Positions 21,767 through 33,426 of a stretch of 64,000 nt of DNA are shown piece after piece. The stretch lies in NCBI GenBank assembly GCA_031270325.1, contig JAISXW010000006.1, positions 1 through 64,000 on the forward strand, read 5' to 3'. Below the pieces are notes generated by a model. It had not been told where the DNA came from and searched no databases. It was given only the letters and a program-made list of their open reading frames with translations. A program made the translations under genes and the position numbers. This stretch comes from Streptococcaceae bacterium (GTDB taxonomy: Bacteria > Bacillota > Bacilli > Lactobacillales > Streptococcaceae). Positions within the stretch are counted from its first letter, which is position 1; each line of letters starts with the position of its first letter.

Positions 21767-21914
21767 ATGTCCATTATTGAGGGCGCCTTCCATCATTCAG
21801 CTTGCCATCTCTGGTTAGATGAGTGATTGGGGGCGCCCTTTACTTGTTGATTCTAGTCTGCCAATTCATCTACTTCTCTATGAACGACAGACATCAGACT
21901 GATTTCGAGGGTGG

Positions 21915-22271
21915 TCTCACTTTTTATGAGGTCGTCCTAGTTTTTTACTAGGTTATTCTAGCTTTTTTCTAGGATGCTTTCACTTTTTACTAGAACGCCC
22001 TAGTTTTTTTCTAGGATGCTTTCACTTTTTACTAGAATGCCCTAGCTTTTTTCTAGGATGCTTTCACTTTTTACGAGAATGCCCTAGCTTTTTTCTAAGA
22101 CGCTTTCACTTTTTACTAGAATGCCCTAGCTTTTTTCTAGGATGCTTTCACTTTTTACGAGAATGCCCTAGCTTTTTTCTAGGACGCTTTCACTTTTTGT
22201 GAGAACGTCCTAGCTTTTTACTAGGACGCTTTCACTTTTTACTAGAATGCCCTAGCTTTTTACGAGGGCAG
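21915..22271. repeat. 21-bp tandem repeat array, 17 units, largely alternating A/B types (42-bp higher order)
   Basis: Alternating cctagcttttttctaggatgc / tttcactttttactagaatgc; each unit is short arm, T-rich loop, arm, spacer. Confidence 0.95.
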
Positions 22272-22487
22272 CGGCATTTGAAAAGAGAGTCGTCACACTA
22301 TTTTGGGCCAATTCCCCAAACAAAACCTCCCCTATCATGCTCCTAGTCGAATGGCTTTTAAAGCGAGTCGGCACTGATGAGTATCTCAGGCGTGTGGCCT
22401 TATCTGCCACGCCGGCGAGCTTATCTGGCGTGACTGATGCCTTGGTCAAATGGGCAAGACTTCTGTCTCATACTTGCCCTCAAACTC

Positions 22488-22521
22488 AAACCCCCACGCT
22501 CGTGTCTGAGCGTGGGGGTTT
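22488..22521. terminator. Bidirectional Rho-independent terminator
   Basis: AAACCCCCACGCTC/GAGCGTGGGGGTTT 14-bp perfect stem. Confidence 0.8.
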
Positions 22522-22617
22522 GGAGTCATGCGACATGAGGCCGACGTGCTCAGCTGTGAGCTTGCTTGGCTTGTCGGCTTGGGTTTGCGCTCAAGTCTTT
22601 TGCTTGCCTGCCAGTCT

Positions 22618-23346
22618 TTAAAAATTACTAAACTGATTGTAGCGCGTTTCAAAGGCTTTTTTGACATTACTTTGAGCTGTCGCAAAGTCAATTGTCTGGA
22701 CATAGTCTGCCGAGACGATAATTCTTTTCACGGCTTCAATATCATCACAGGTCACCAAGGTCAATTCTTTTTTGCCGGGATGATCATCAATGACTTCGAC
22801 ATGTTCAGGTGTCACGAGCTTGACTTCCTTAATCTGATATTGATAAATTTTTTCCTTGTCAGTGATATAGATGACCATGTTGTTTTTGGCACGTTCTAAG
22901 GGTGTGAAGAGCAACTGCGGCGCTCCGGTCACACCGGTCACATGGTGACTGGCAAGGGCATAGTTACCCTCGCCCATGACCTGATCGTCTTTCATTGTCC
23001 CTGCGCCATACATCAGTTCGACATTGCCCACGCCTCGAAAGATGGGGAGGTTAATCCCCAAATCAGGAATGGCAATCCCGCCAATCACGGGGAGTTTTTG
23101 GGCTTTCCACTGGTTCTTCATCACATCTTCAAAGGAGATCGATTCGACTGTTGAAAAGTCAAATTCGCCGATCCCTTTTTGATTATTCTTTTTCAGGACT
23201 TTTTTGTCGACCTTAGACACCTGATATTGATTGGTCCGCCACGACATCAGCATATTTCTGAAGCCTTTGTTAAAGATTAAGACGAGACCTAGCAGCAAAA
23301 GCAAGACTAAGAACACATTAACCAGCCAACGCCAAATTTTTTTCAT
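22618..23346 (-). CDS. srtA: class A sortase
   Basis: N-term TM; ALASHHVTG (catalytic His), LTLVTCDD (catalytic Cys). Confidence 0.93.
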   Translation of the reverse strand: MKKIWRWLVNVFLVLLLLLGLVLIFNKGFRNMLMSWRTNQYQVSKVDKKVLKKNNQKGIGEFDFSTVESISFEDVMKNQWKAQKLPVIGGIAIPDLGINLPIFRGVGNVELMYGAGTMKDDQVMGEGNYALASHHVTGVTGAPQLLFTPLERAKNNMVIYITDKEKIYQYQIKEVKLVTPEHVEVIDDHPGKKELTLVTCDDIEAVKRIIVSADYVQTIDFATAQSNVKKAFETRYNQFSNF

Positions 23347-23487
23347 ATAAACTCCTTTAAGATGATGGGGCGACTACTGTGGGCTGTCAAAGAGTCGGGC
23401 GTGTCCGCCACAGGCCTCTTTTCCTCTAACGCCTAGCAGCCGAACATCCTTGACTCCGCATTAGTGCTAGCCACTCAACCAGTCCAC

Positions 23488-24564
23488 TCAGGACTTGAGG
23501 TCGCTAATTTTCCCCATTTGATAACGAGACCCTTTCTCTAGGGTAAAGCGATCCCGCAGATGTTTCGTGACATAGACTTTATTATCTTTGTCAACAAAGA
23601 TCGCCTCAATATCGGGCTGTTTGTCGATAAAGGCATAGCCTTTTTTAGTCCCGAGGGCAAATAAGGTGGTCGATAAGGCATCGCCATCGACACCTTTGGG
23701 ACTGACAATCGTCACACTTTGAATGTCATTGTCAAAAGGATAGCCGGTCTCAGGGTTGAGGATATGCGGATAAATCTTGCCGTCTACCTCTAAATAGCGT
23801 TCATAAACGCCAGATGTCGCCACGGATTCATTTTGTGCAGCCAATAAACCGATTTGGGCTGACACATCTTGATTGGGATCTTTGATCCCGATAGACCACG
23901 GGGTCTTGTCGCCACGATAGGACGTCCCAATCAAAGATAAACTAGACGAGCCCAGATCGACAATGGCAGTCGTGACCCCGTTTTGTTTCAGGTAGTCAGT
24001 CATGCGATCAGCCACATAGCCTTTGGTAATCGCCCCCAGATCGAGCTTGACACCTTTTTGGGTCAAATAAACGGTCTGCTTTTGATCATTAAACTGAATC
24101 AACTGATAGGCAACGAGGGGCAAGGCTTGATCAATCTCAGCCTGACTGGGCTTTCTCGCATCGTCAAAACCAATCCGCCAGAGACTCGTCAGGCTGCCAA
24201 TCATCATATCGAACCCTGTCCCCTGCGCCGAATACTCGTAGGCTGTTTTTAGCAGTTGATAGACCGACTTTGATACCTTGACCGGTTGAATGCCGGCTTG
24301 GTTATTGACCTCGTCTAACTCACTACCGGCTTGATTGACCGTTGTTTTTTTATCGTAGTCTTTGGCAATCTCAAGTGCCTTAGCAATCGCTTTCTCGTGA
24401 CCTTGATCATAGGCGGTAATCTTGACATAAGTCCCCATGGTAAAGGTTTCTTTGACATAGGGTTTGCGGCGCAAAGCCCTTTGCTTTGTCCCACATGATG
24501 TCAGGAGTAGGCAAAGGGCTAAAAGTAGGGCAAGCGAGCTTAGCCTTTTATTCAACTTCGTCAC
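23488..24564 (-). CDS. apbE: FAD:protein FMN transferase (ApbE family lipoprotein)
   Basis: Lipobox [34 protein letters not shown]. Confidence 0.9.
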   Translation of the reverse strand: MTKLNKRLSSLALLLALCLLLTSCGTKQRALRRKPYVKETFTMGTYVKITAYDQGHEKAIAKALEIAKDYDKKTTVNQAGSELDEVNNQAGIQPVKVSKSVYQLLKTAYEYSAQGTGFDMMIGSLTSLWRIGFDDARKPSQAEIDQALPLVAYQLIQFNDQKQTVYLTQKGVKLDLGAITKGYVADRMTDYLKQNGVTTAIVDLGSSSLSLIGTSYRGDKTPWSIGIKDPNQDVSAQIGLLAAQNESVATSGVYERYLEVDGKIYPHILNPETGYPFDNDIQSVTIVSPKGVDGDALSTTLFALGTKKGYAFIDKQPDIEAIFVDKDNKVYVTKHLRDRFTLEKGSRYQMGKISDLKS

Positions 24565-27025
24565 TTGTGATTACCTCTGTGCCATTTTCTGCTCCATCAG
24601 TGTCTGATTCTGGTTCTACTAGGGCAAAAGTCACAATATGCGCTGCCTTATCTAATCGCATGACTTTGACACCTTGAGCGCTCCGACCGGTTTGAGAGAC
24701 GTTGCTCACGTGTGTCCGGATAATCACACCCGTGTCTGTGATCAGCATCAGGTCTTCATCGCCATTGACAGTCACGAGACCGGCTAATTTACCCGTCCGT
24801 GCGGTCACATTCATGACCTTGATCCCTTTACCACCACGACCTTTGGTTGGGTAATGCTCGGCAGCTGTTCGCTTACCAAGACCATTTTCACTGATGACGA
24901 GGACTTCTTGTTGATTGTTGATCGTGCTTGAGCCGACAACATAGTCACCATCACGCAAGTTCACACCTTTGACACCTGTCGCCGTCCGCCCCATATCTCG
25001 TAAGATATTTTCTTTAAAGCGAACAGAGTAACCATTATGTGTCCCAATGATTAATTCTTCGTCGCCAGTCGTCAACAAGACATTGACCAGTTGGTCATCT
25101 TCTCGCAAGTTTAGGGCAATCAAGCCATTGGTGCGGATATTGGCAAAGTGTTGGGCATTGGTTCGTTTGACGACCCCACGCAAAGTGGTAAAGAGGAGGT
25201 AGCGTTCTTGATCAGAATGGACGACATTGATGACCGTCTGAATCGTTTCTCCCTCGTCCAATTTAAGTAGATTGACAATCGGTAACCCTTTTGCTTGACG
25301 ACCGTACTCTGGAATTTCATAGGCTTTAAGGCGGTAGACACGGCCTTTGTTAGTAAAGAACAAGAGCTGATCGTGCGTTGAGGTGGAAATCATCTGCTTG
25401 ATGAAGTCCTCATCTGAGACACCAGAGCCTTGAATTCCACGACCGCCACGATTTTGCGCTCGGAATTCATCTTGATTGAGGCGCTTGATATAGCCTTTGT
25501 TGGACAAGGTAATCAAGACATCTTCTTCCTCAATCAAATCTTCATCTTCAACACTTAGCACTTCGCCTACTAACAGCTCCGTCCGCCGTGCATCTGCGAA
25601 TTTACGCTTAATCTCATCCATTTCTTCCTTGATGATCGTGACCACACGCTCAGGTTTTGCCAAAATATCAATCAAGTCTGCAATCAATGCCACTAAGTCG
25701 TCGTATTCTTTTTGAATCTTATCACGTTCCAAACCAGTCAAGCGGCGCAAACGCATATCCAAAATAGCTTGGGACTGCCGTTCTGACAGTTGGTAACGTG
25801 CCATCAATTCGGCTTGGGCAAGGGCATCTGTCTCTGAGCCACGAATAATCTTGATTATCTCATCAATATTATCTAAGGCAATCAGCAAGCCCTCTAAAAT
25901 ATGGGCACGTGCTTCAGCTTTTTCCTTGTCAAACTGCGTCCGCCGTGTGATGACTTCTTTTTGGTGGGCGATATAATGCGTCAGAATTTCCTTAACGGAT
26001 AAAATCTTCGGCGCCCCATCAACGATTGCCAGCATATTAAAGCTGAAATTCGTCTGCACGCTGGTTAGTTTGTAGAGATTGTTGAGGATCACATTGGCAG
26101 AGGCATCACGGCGAACTTCGATGATAAAGCGGACACCGTCACGGTTGGACTCATCACGGACTGCTGTAATCCCCTCAATCCGTTTTTCCTGTGCCAAACG
26201 CACGATATGTTCATGCAGTTTGGCTTTATTGACCATATAAGGAAACTCAGTGATGACGATCCGTTCCTTACCAGACTTGGTCAGCTCAATCTCAGACTTG
26301 GCCCGAAGTGTGATACTGCCTTTGCCTGTTTCATAGGCACGGTGAATCCCGCTGCGCCCCATGACCAAAGCACCAGTCGGAAAGTCTGGACCAGGCAAGA
26401 CTTCCATAATCTCACGAGTTGTCGCGTCAGGCTTATCCAAAATCAGCTTGACCGCATCAATCGTTTCGCCTAAATTATGTGGCGGAATATTCGTCGCCAT
26501 GCCGACAGCAATCCCTGTTGTTCCATTGACCAAGAGGTTAGGGAAACGAGCGGGTAAGACGACCGGCTCACGCTCTGTGCCATCATAGTTGTCGATAAAG
26601 TCAACCGTCTTTTTATTGATGTCACGCAGCATTTCCAGCGCAATCTTGCTCATGCGGGCTTCAGTGTACCGCATCGCAGCCGCCCCATCGCCGTCCATTG
26701 AACCAAAGTTCCCATGACCGTCAACAAGCATGTGGCGGTAGCTCCACCATTGCGCCATCCGAACCATTGACTCATAGATCGCCGAATCGCCATGTGGGTG
26801 ATATTTACCCATGACATCCCCTGTGATCCGCGCCGATTTTTTATGCGGCTTGTCCGGTGTCACACCGAGTTCATTCATCCCATAAAGAATCCGACGGTGA
26901 ACGGGCTTTAAACCATCCCGAACATCTGGTAATGCCCGCGCCACGATAACGCTCATGGCATAGTCGATGAAACTTGTTTTCATTTCACTGGCCAGATTGA
27001 CACTGACTAAATTTTTGTCTTGCAT
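24548..27025 (-). CDS. gyrA: DNA gyrase subunit A
   Basis: [33 protein letters not shown]. Confidence 0.97.
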   Translation of the reverse strand: MQDKNLVSVNLASEMKTSFIDYAMSVIVARALPDVRDGLKPVHRRILYGMNELGVTPDKPHKKSARITGDVMGKYHPHGDSAIYESMVRMAQWWSYRHMLVDGHGNFGSMDGDGAAAMRYTEARMSKIALEMLRDINKKTVDFIDNYDGTEREPVVLPARFPNLLVNGTTGIAVGMATNIPPHNLGETIDAVKLILDKPDATTREIMEVLPGPDFPTGALVMGRSGIHRAYETGKGSITLRAKSEIELTKSGKERIVITEFPYMVNKAKLHEHIVRLAQEKRIEGITAVRDESNRDGVRFIIEVRRDASANVILNNLYKLTSVQTNFSFNMLAIVDGAPKILSVKEILTHYIAHQKEVITRRTQFDKEKAEARAHILEGLLIALDNIDEIIKIIRGSETDALAQAELMARYQLSERQSQAILDMRLRRLTGLERDKIQKEYDDLVALIADLIDILAKPERVVTIIKEEMDEIKRKFADARRTELLVGEVLSVEDEDLIEEEDVLITLSNKGYIKRLNQDEFRAQNRGGRGIQGSGVSDEDFIKQMISTSTHDQLLFFTNKGRVYRLKAYEIPEYGRQAKGLPIVNLLKLDEGETIQTVINVVHSDQERYLLFTTLRGVVKRTNAQHFANIRTNGLIALNLREDDQLVNVLLTTGDEELIIGTHNGYSVRFKENILRDMGRTATGVKGVNLRDGDYVVGSSTINNQQEVLVISENGLGKRTAAEHYPTKGRGGKGIKVMNVTARTGKLAGLVTVNGDEDLMLITDTGVIIRTHVSNVSQTGRSAQGVKVMRLDKAAHIVTFALVEPESDTDGAENGTEVITSDEVE

Positions 27026-27235
27026 TGATTTACAGCCTTTCAAATACGAATCATGTATGGTTACCATTATAGCAAAAAAACTAGGATTTTCCTAGTTTCA
27101 GACTGCTATGTGAACGCCGTGGATAGCCAAAGTTCGCAAGCCCCCAAAACTTCATGAGCATTCAAGGGCTTTAACAACCGCACCAGCTCGCACGCCTTGT
27201 CATCCCTTTATCGTGAGCGTTTAGCGCTAACACAA

Positions 27236-27260
27236 AAAGCAGGTCTCGACCTGCCAAAGC
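27236..27260 (-). terminator. Rho-independent terminator downstream of argB
   Basis: Minus strand GGCAGGTCGAGACCTGCTTTTTG. Confidence 0.75.
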
Positions 27261-27267
27261 TATTGGT

Positions 27268-28107
27268 TTATTTCTTAATCAGCGTGCCGAAGCCTTCGCT
27301 TGTAAAGAGTTCAAAAATCAGGGAGTTCTTCATCCGACCGTCTAATAGCACCGCCTCATTTAAACCGTTTTGCATGGCATATTTGATGGCTTCGAGCTTG
27401 GGAATCATGCCGCCAGAAATCTTCCCTGCTTTGATCAGTTGATCAATCTCAGCGAGGGTCGTCTCTTGCAGAAAAGAGGTTTCATCAGGGAAGTCCGCAT
27501 ACAAGCCACGCACATCAGATAGAAGGATAAAACGCTCAGCCTGTAACTCGCCCGCAATCCGACTGGCTGCTGTATCGGCATTGACATTATAAATCTCGCC
27601 AGCCGCATCAACACCTGCAGTCGCCACGACCGGAATCGCTGATGTTTTAGCGATACGCTCGATAATTTCGGGGTTAATCTTAGTAATCTCCCCGACATAG
27701 CCTAGCTCCTCGGATAACTGTTGAACTTCAATCATTCGCCCGTCAATGCCTGAGATACCAATCGCTTCGCCACCCAAACGCTGAATATCACGCACCAGTC
27801 CTTTATTGACCATACCTGATAACGCCGCCAAAGCCAGATCCGCCGTTTCCTCGTCCGTATAGCGCAAGCCACCGATAAAGGTCGAAGTCTTACCATACTT
27901 GTCCAAAATCTCATTGATCGCAGGTCCTCCACCATGCACCAGCACGACATTGATCCCCAAGGTTTTCAATAATAAAATATCACTCAGAACAGATTGCTTG
28001 ATTGTCGCATCAGTCATGGCGTTGCCACCATATTTGATAACCACGGTCTGCCCTTGATATTTGAGCATAAAAGGGAGCGCTGCTGTCAGCGTTTCTGGCA
28101 TATTCAT
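27268..28107 (-). CDS. argB: acetylglutamate kinase
   Basis: VVIKYGGNAM; NVVLVHGGGPAINE. Confidence 0.95.
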   Translation of the reverse strand: MNMPETLTAALPFMLKYQGQTVVIKYGGNAMTDATIKQSVLSDILLLKTLGINVVLVHGGGPAINEILDKYGKTSTFIGGLRYTDEETADLALAALSGMVNKGLVRDIQRLGGEAIGISGIDGRMIEVQQLSEELGYVGEITKINPEIIERIAKTSAIPVVATAGVDAAGEIYNVNADTAASRIAGELQAERFILLSDVRGLYADFPDETSFLQETTLAEIDQLIKAGKISGGMIPKLEAIKYAMQNGLNEAVLLDGRMKNSLIFELFTSEGFGTLIKK

Positions 28108-29240
28108 AAGATCGCCTCCAATAACTCAACGCCTTCAGTCAACTGCGCTTTGGTCATGACCAATGGCGGCAGGAGTCTGATGACATTATGACCTGCTGAT
28201 AAGACCAATAATCCGTGTTTCCGTGCCTCCGCCAAGACCTGAGCCACTTGGTACTCATCTGATAAGGCAATCCCGACCGTCAAGCCTAGCTGCCGAATCT
28301 CCTTAACACTTGCCTTGCCAGACAGATGTTGCTGAAGGGCATGACTGAGAAAGTCGGCTTTGTCTCTTACCTCTGCCAAGAAGTCAGCTGAGGTCAAGAC
28401 ATTCAACACAGCTTTGGCACTCGCCATAGCCAGCGGATTACCACCAAAGGTCGAGCCATGTTTGCCGGCACTAAAATAAGGCGCATAGTCCCGCTTGGCA
28501 AGCATGACGCCAACTGGCAGGCCATTGCCCAAGCCTTTGGCTGACGTGATGATATCAGGCAGGAGACCAAAATGCTCAAAAGCAAAGAGTTTGCCCGTCC
28601 GACCATTGCCCGTCTGAACTTCATCAACAATCAGCAGAATGCCTTGTGCTTGATAGGCTTTGAGTGCTGCCGCAAAGTCTGCTGTGATCGGCGTCACCCC
28701 ACCTTCGCCTTGGACGATTTCAACTATAATCGCACCGGTATCTGCCGTCACTGCAGCTGCCAGGCTCTCGACATCATTGTAGATCGCCTTAACAAAGCCT
28801 GGCAACAATGGTGCAAAACCGTTTTGAATCTTATCTTGCATTGTCGCAGACATCGCACCAAAGGTCCGCCCGTGAAAGCCATCAACAAAGCTTAAAATAG
28901 TTTGCTGAGGTTTGATTAAGCGCACTAACTTGAGCGCAGCTTCATTGGCCTCCGTGCCTGAGTTGGCAAAAAAGGCTTGATACTGACCGTCAAAATCCAG
29001 CAAGGCAGCCACGTCTTCTTGCAGGGGATTCTCATAGAGATTGGACAGATGAGCCAGCGCATCAACTTGCGCCTTGACCGCAGCTTTGCCAGCCTCAAAA
29101 GAATAGCCCAGATTCATAACCCCGATACCACTGGTGAAATCAAGATATTGCTTACCCGTCTGATCATAAAGGTAAACATCCTCGCCATGCGTGAAAGTCA
29201 GTGGGATTCTGCTACCATAGTTTTGTAGTAAATGTGTCAT
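28104..29240 (-). CDS. argD: acetylornithine aminotransferase
   Basis: NSGTEANEAALKL; ILLIVDEVQTGNGRTGKLFAFEH; SAKGLGNGLPVG. Confidence 0.95.
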   Translation of the reverse strand: MTHLLQNYGSRIPLTFTHGEDVYLYDQTGKQYLDFTSGIGVMNLGYSFEAGKAAVKAQVDALAHLSNLYENPLQEDVAALLDFDGQYQAFFANSGTEANEAALKLVRLIKPQQTILSFVDGFHGRTFGAMSATMQDKIQNGFAPLLPGFVKAIYNDVESLAAAVTADTGAIIVEIVQGEGGVTPITADFAAALKAYQAQGILLIVDEVQTGNGRTGKLFAFEHFGLLPDIITSAKGLGNGLPVGVMLAKRDYAPYFSAGKHGSTFGGNPLAMASAKAVLNVLTSADFLAEVRDKADFLSHALQQHLSGKASVKEIRQLGLTVGIALSDEYQVAQVLAEARKHGLLVLSAGHNVIRLLPPLVMTKAQLTEGVELLEAIL

Positions 29241-29249
29241 GTCAGCTCC

Positions 29250-30446
29250 TTAACTGTGATAGAGGGCATTGATTTCGACATATTTGTAGGTCAAATCACA
29301 TCCCCATGCTGTTCCCGATTGCTCGCCTTGATTGAGGTCAGCCTCGATGACTACGACCTTTTCTTTTAATTTCTCCGAAAGGTCGGCTTGATCAAAGGCA
29401 ACAGGTGTCGCGTGTAGCAAGACCAACTCGCCCTGAATCGTCAGCTCAATATCTGGCACCTCAAAGGGCGACACCTGACCAATAGCAGAAATAACCCGTC
29501 CCCAGTTGGGATCAGCGCCAAAAATCGCCGTCTTGACCAGACTAGAACCGACGATATGCTTGGCAATCATCCGAGCCGCAACCGCATCCGGTGCACCTGC
29601 CACCGTCACTTCGATTAGTTTCGTTGCCCCTTCACCATCAGCCGCAATCTTCTTGGCCAAAGTCTGACAAACCAGAGTCAGTGCTGTTTTAAAAATTTGG
29701 TAATCAGCTGTTCCTGCTAGGAGCTCCTGATTCTCAGCTAAACCATTGGCTAAGACAAGTACCGTATCATTGGTCGACGTATCGCCGTCTACTGTGATTT
29801 GGTTGAAAGTCGTCTCGATAATCTCTGACAAGGTCTCTTGCAGTAAAGGTTGAGCGATCTTCGCATCTGTTGTAATGAAGCCTAGCATGGTCGCCATATT
29901 GGGATGAATCATGCCCGATCCTTTACACACACCGGCAATCGTGACGGTTTCCCCACCGAGTTCGACTTGATAAGCGACTTCTTTTTCAACCAAGTCAGTC
30001 GTTAAAATCGCTTGGGCGAAACCAGCTGGATGGCTATTTTCTGCGGATAATTTACTAATCCCTAAGGCAATCTTATCCATGGGCAACTGTTTACCAATCA
30101 CACCTGTCGAGCAAACAGCCACATGATTTGGATTTAAATCAAACTTTTCTGCGACTAAACGCTGGGTCGTTTTAGCATTCCTGATGCCCTCGTCTCCAGT
30201 CACCGCATTGGCAATAGCCGAGTTGACAATGACAGCTTGGGCGACACCACCTGCTACAAGCGCTTGATCTAGCTTAACCGGTGCAGCTGCTACTTTATTG
30301 GTCGTAAAGACACCCGCCACTGCTGCTGGGACTTGAGATAAGATGACACCCAAATCCAACTTCTGAAACTTCAGCTCCGCATGCGTTGCGTCTGCTATAA
30401 ATCCTTTAGGAGAGGCGATATGCCCCTTAATTTCTTTTATTGTCAT
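29250..30446 (-). CDS. argJ: bifunctional ornithine acetyltransferase/N-acetylglutamate synthase
   Basis: KGSGMIHPNMATML; TVDGDTSTNDT. Confidence 0.95.
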   Translation of the reverse strand: MTIKEIKGHIASPKGFIADATHAELKFQKLDLGVILSQVPAAVAGVFTTNKVAAAPVKLDQALVAGGVAQAVIVNSAIANAVTGDEGIRNAKTTQRLVAEKFDLNPNHVAVCSTGVIGKQLPMDKIALGISKLSAENSHPAGFAQAILTTDLVEKEVAYQVELGGETVTIAGVCKGSGMIHPNMATMLGFITTDAKIAQPLLQETLSEIIETTFNQITVDGDTSTNDTVLVLANGLAENQELLAGTADYQIFKTALTLVCQTLAKKIAADGEGATKLIEVTVAGAPDAVAARMIAKHIVGSSLVKTAIFGADPNWGRVISAIGQVSPFEVPDIELTIQGELVLLHATPVAFDQADLSEKLKEKVVVIEADLNQGEQSGTAWGCDLTYKYVEINALYHS

Positions 30447-31484
30447 TTAATAAATCGGCACAAGATCAAGTCCAGCTTTTTCGTCAAAATCGAAAAAGTG
30501 ATTCATGTTTTGAATCGCTTGTCCCGCCGCTCCTTTCACGAGATTATCAATCACGGTCACGACCGTCAAAGTATGCGTTAAAGTATTGTAGCCCAGACCA
30601 ATGTCAGTAAAATTCGTCCCCACAACACTGTGCAAGTCAGGTAACTGACCATCAGGATAGACCCTGACAAAATAGGTGGCCGCATAAGTCTGCTGATAAG
30701 CTGCTAACACCTGTTCAAAATTAACCCCAGCTGCTAACTTAGCATAAGTAGAGACAAAAATACCACGATTAACCGGAATCAAAGAAGTTGAAAACTGAAT
30801 CGGCTGAGCCTTAGCATTCCACCTGAGCAGTTGATTGGCAATCTCTGGAATATGCTGGTGTTGATTGAGCTTGTAGAGACTGACATTTTCATTGGCATTA
30901 ACAAAATGACTGGCATCGCTCAACTTCTTACCCGCACCAGATAGACCCGACTTGGCATCAATGATGACACTATCATATTGAATCAAATCTGATTGGTATA
31001 AAGGGGCTAGACTCAAAAGTGTCGCCGTCGCATAACAGCCCGGATTTGAGATATAGGTTTGCTTGGGCTGATCAAAATCAGCTAAAATATAGTCCGTTTT
31101 AGGCAATAATGCGGCGTGCTGCGCTGTTTTACCATACCATTTTTCGTATTGGGCAGGGTCTTGCAAACGAAAATCACCAGACAAGTCGATAACTGGAAAA
31201 TCCGCCGCAATAAAGTCCGCCGCATACTGAGCCGCAATTCCTGCTGGTGTGGCAAAGAACACAAGATCAGCCGCCGCCATAATCGCTTCAGAAGAAAAGG
31301 CCTGAATCGTTAGGTCAGCGTATTCTGGGAAAGCTTGTAATTTCGGGAAAAGATCGGTCAACTTGCTGCCAACACTTGACGTCCCATAAACACTTACGAT
31401 TTGAACCTCTTGATGACTATGAAGCAAGCGCAAAAGTTCCAAACCAGAATATCCCGAAATACCAATGATTGCTATTTTTTTCAT
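30447..31484 (-). CDS. argC: N-acetyl-gamma-glutamyl-phosphate reductase
   Basis: IIGISGYSGLELLRLL; SNPGCYATATLL. Confidence 0.95.
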   Translation of the reverse strand: MKKIAIIGISGYSGLELLRLLHSHQEVQIVSVYGTSSVGSKLTDLFPKLQAFPEYADLTIQAFSSEAIMAAADLVFFATPAGIAAQYAADFIAADFPVIDLSGDFRLQDPAQYEKWYGKTAQHAALLPKTDYILADFDQPKQTYISNPGCYATATLLSLAPLYQSDLIQYDSVIIDAKSGLSGAGKKLSDASHFVNANENVSLYKLNQHQHIPEIANQLLRWNAKAQPIQFSTSLIPVNRGIFVSTYAKLAAGVNFEQVLAAYQQTYAATYFVRVYPDGQLPDLHSVVGTNFTDIGLGYNTLTHTLTVVTVIDNLVKGAAGQAIQNMNHFFDFDEKAGLDLVPIY

Positions 31485-31780
31485 AAATTGTCCACTCCAA
31501 CTTTGAATATATATACAATCTTAATGTATATTGTTGCAATTGTCAAGCGATATTGCAATTAAATTGTAAGTTTATGCAGGTATATTTGGAGTGAGTCGTG
31601 TTTTTATACAGAAGTTGGTCGAGATGACACTCGGAAACAACAGTTCCGGATTTTATTACACTCAAAAAGCCCGCACATTTTGCGAGCAATTCCTTGAAAT
31701 GTTATGAATTTTGAAGCCTATCTGCTGTGATTGCAAATTCTTTATGATGACTGAAATCATTTCTTGCCTTTTAATCATAC

Positions 31781-32317
31781 CTAAACTTCACTTCTCAAAA
31801 TGCCGAATTTGACTGAATCATAATACTGTTCGTTCCAATACCGGACTTTTCGGATGACACCTTCTGCTTTCATACCCGTTTTTTCGCCAACTTTAATCAT
31901 GCCAGGATTTCCTGACCACGTGGTAAAAGCAAGATGTTCAATGTCAGCATGCAACTCAAAGAGATATAAGATCCATTCTCTTAGCGCAGTAGTCGCAATC
32001 CCTTTCGCCCAATCCTCACACTTATAAATCACCACACCCATCTCTAGCCACTTCTGCAATTCCCCATCTTCCCAATGAGCAGACAGCTCACCCTTGATCT
32101 CATTGTCGACCAGAATTATTTTTCGATGCGGATTTTCAATCGAAGTATGTGATGACTTTTGATATTCAAGCCATGATGGCACGCTATCTCGAAAATACGG
32201 CCCATTAAATTTCAGCCATTCTAAATCCGCACCTTCTCCATATTTAATATCGAAAAGTGGACGTATCATCTCTTTTTGAATTAACTTTAGCTCTATTTTC
32301 ATGTCGTAATCCCCCAT
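31781..32317 (-). CDS. GNAT family N-acetyltransferase
   Basis: EDWAKGIATTALREWILYLFE..; GMIKVGEKTGMKAEGVIRKV. Confidence 0.85.
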   Translation of the reverse strand: MGDYDMKIELKLIQKEMIRPLFDIKYGEGADLEWLKFNGPYFRDSVPSWLEYQKSSHTSIENPHRKIILVDNEIKGELSAHWEDGELQKWLEMGVVIYKCEDWAKGIATTALREWILYLFELHADIEHLAFTTWSGNPGMIKVGEKTGMKAEGVIRKVRYWNEQYYDSVKFGILRSEV

Positions 32318-32600
32318 GATTCATCAGCCCCTGCCTTAATATTCTTCAACCTCAATTAAATCTCATACCATACCCTCGGCTATCTTCAAGTAATTGGATT
32401 GAACGGCTTAAACGTTCTCTATTAGCTTCAGATAATATCTTCTTGCCACGAATTATAATCGTCTTGACTCATCATTAAACGTGACAAGCAACCGCTCAAC
32501 ATCAATATTAAGACTTCGCAAATTTTGCCTAAAACTACTATAATGTTACTGATTCCATCGGCTTGCCTTTTTTCTTATTGTACAGTAACATTGTGCAACA

Positions 32601-33002
32601 CTAAAAGAGATAAGTCAAATCATCACGATTTAAGGGGTTCGAATATGATAACCAACAGCTATCTACTTGGATATTTTGAAATTGCAACTCCTCTATCTTG
32701 ATGTATTTCTCATCAATTGGCAAAGCTAGCACCTTATCGTGCAGTATTTTTATCTCAGAATTGCCACCCAGCTCTAAATAGCGCTCATACAACGCTTTAT
32801 AAACTTCAAGCTGACCGGTTAAAGAAGCGCCTGCGTCAATCATATTGACCGACTTCTCCTGCAATGTCGAACGCAAAGCTAAAAGCTCACGCACATCATC
32901 AGCACGTTCCTTTTTGCGTGTCTCCAGTATCTGTTTTAACGTCGTTAGAATAATCGGCAACGTGCCTGCGACCACGACCAGAATTGCATTTAAATCTTTC
33001 AT
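32601..33002 (-). CDS. hypothetical protein with N-terminal TM segment
   Basis: ORF 133 aa, MKDLNAILVVVAGTLPIILTTL. Confidence 0.5.
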   Translation of the reverse strand: MKDLNAILVVVAGTLPIILTTLKQILETRKKERADDVRELLALRSTLQEKSVNMIDAGASLTGQLEVYKALYERYLELGGNSEIKILHDKVLALPIDEKYIKIEELQFQNIQVDSCWLSYSNPLNRDDLTYLF

Positions 33003-33307
33003 AGCACCTCGTATGTCTTTTCAAAAATATCAGGCTTACATGGATAGAGCTCGCCATTTACACCCTTGATGATGTAATCGCCTAATTCTCCCCGCATCGT
33101 GCCTTCGAGTGTTTCGATTTCGAGATAGAGCACCTCCCCACCATACTGCGACACAAGGCAAACATCTGGATGTTGCCGCACCCAACTGTCAGGCTCTTTC
33201 AAGTTCTTCCGAGTGAATTGCCATGCTTCGATTACTACTGGTTTCTTACGTGCTTTCATTTTCTTCTCCTTAATTTTCAATACAAGATGCGACCACATTT
33301 CGAACAC
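32999..33307 (-). CDS. phage-associated conserved small protein
   Basis: KKPVVIEAWQF ... TLEGTMRGELGDYIIKGVNGELYPCKPDIFEKTYE pattern common in phage genomes; start likely at MKARKKP. Confidence 0.7.
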   Translation of the reverse strand: MFEMWSHLVLKIKEKKMKARKKPVVIEAWQFTRKNLKEPDSWVRQHPDVCLVSQYGGEVLYLEIETLEGTMRGELGDYIIKGVNGELYPCKPDIFEKTYEVL

Positions 33308-33426
33308 TCACTGTAAAATTTGTCGTATGGTGGCAACCCTCTTTGTTGTTTTGTCTCATAGATGTGATAGCAAGTAATTTGTTGCTTGATGAACCGCTTA
33401 ATGAACAACATTATATCCTCTATCAT
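33277..33426 (-). CDS. small zinc-ribbon-like protein
   Basis: FIKQQITCYHIYETKQQRGLPPYDKFYSECSKCGRILY. Confidence 0.45.
   Translation of the reverse strand: MIEDIMLFIKRFIKQQITCYHIYETKQQRGLPPYDKFYSECSKCGRILY

Noticed and set aside
31500-31600. ARG-box-like AT-rich dyads upstream of argC
   Set aside because: Expected ArgR-type regulation, but no copy matches a consensus clearly enough to call.
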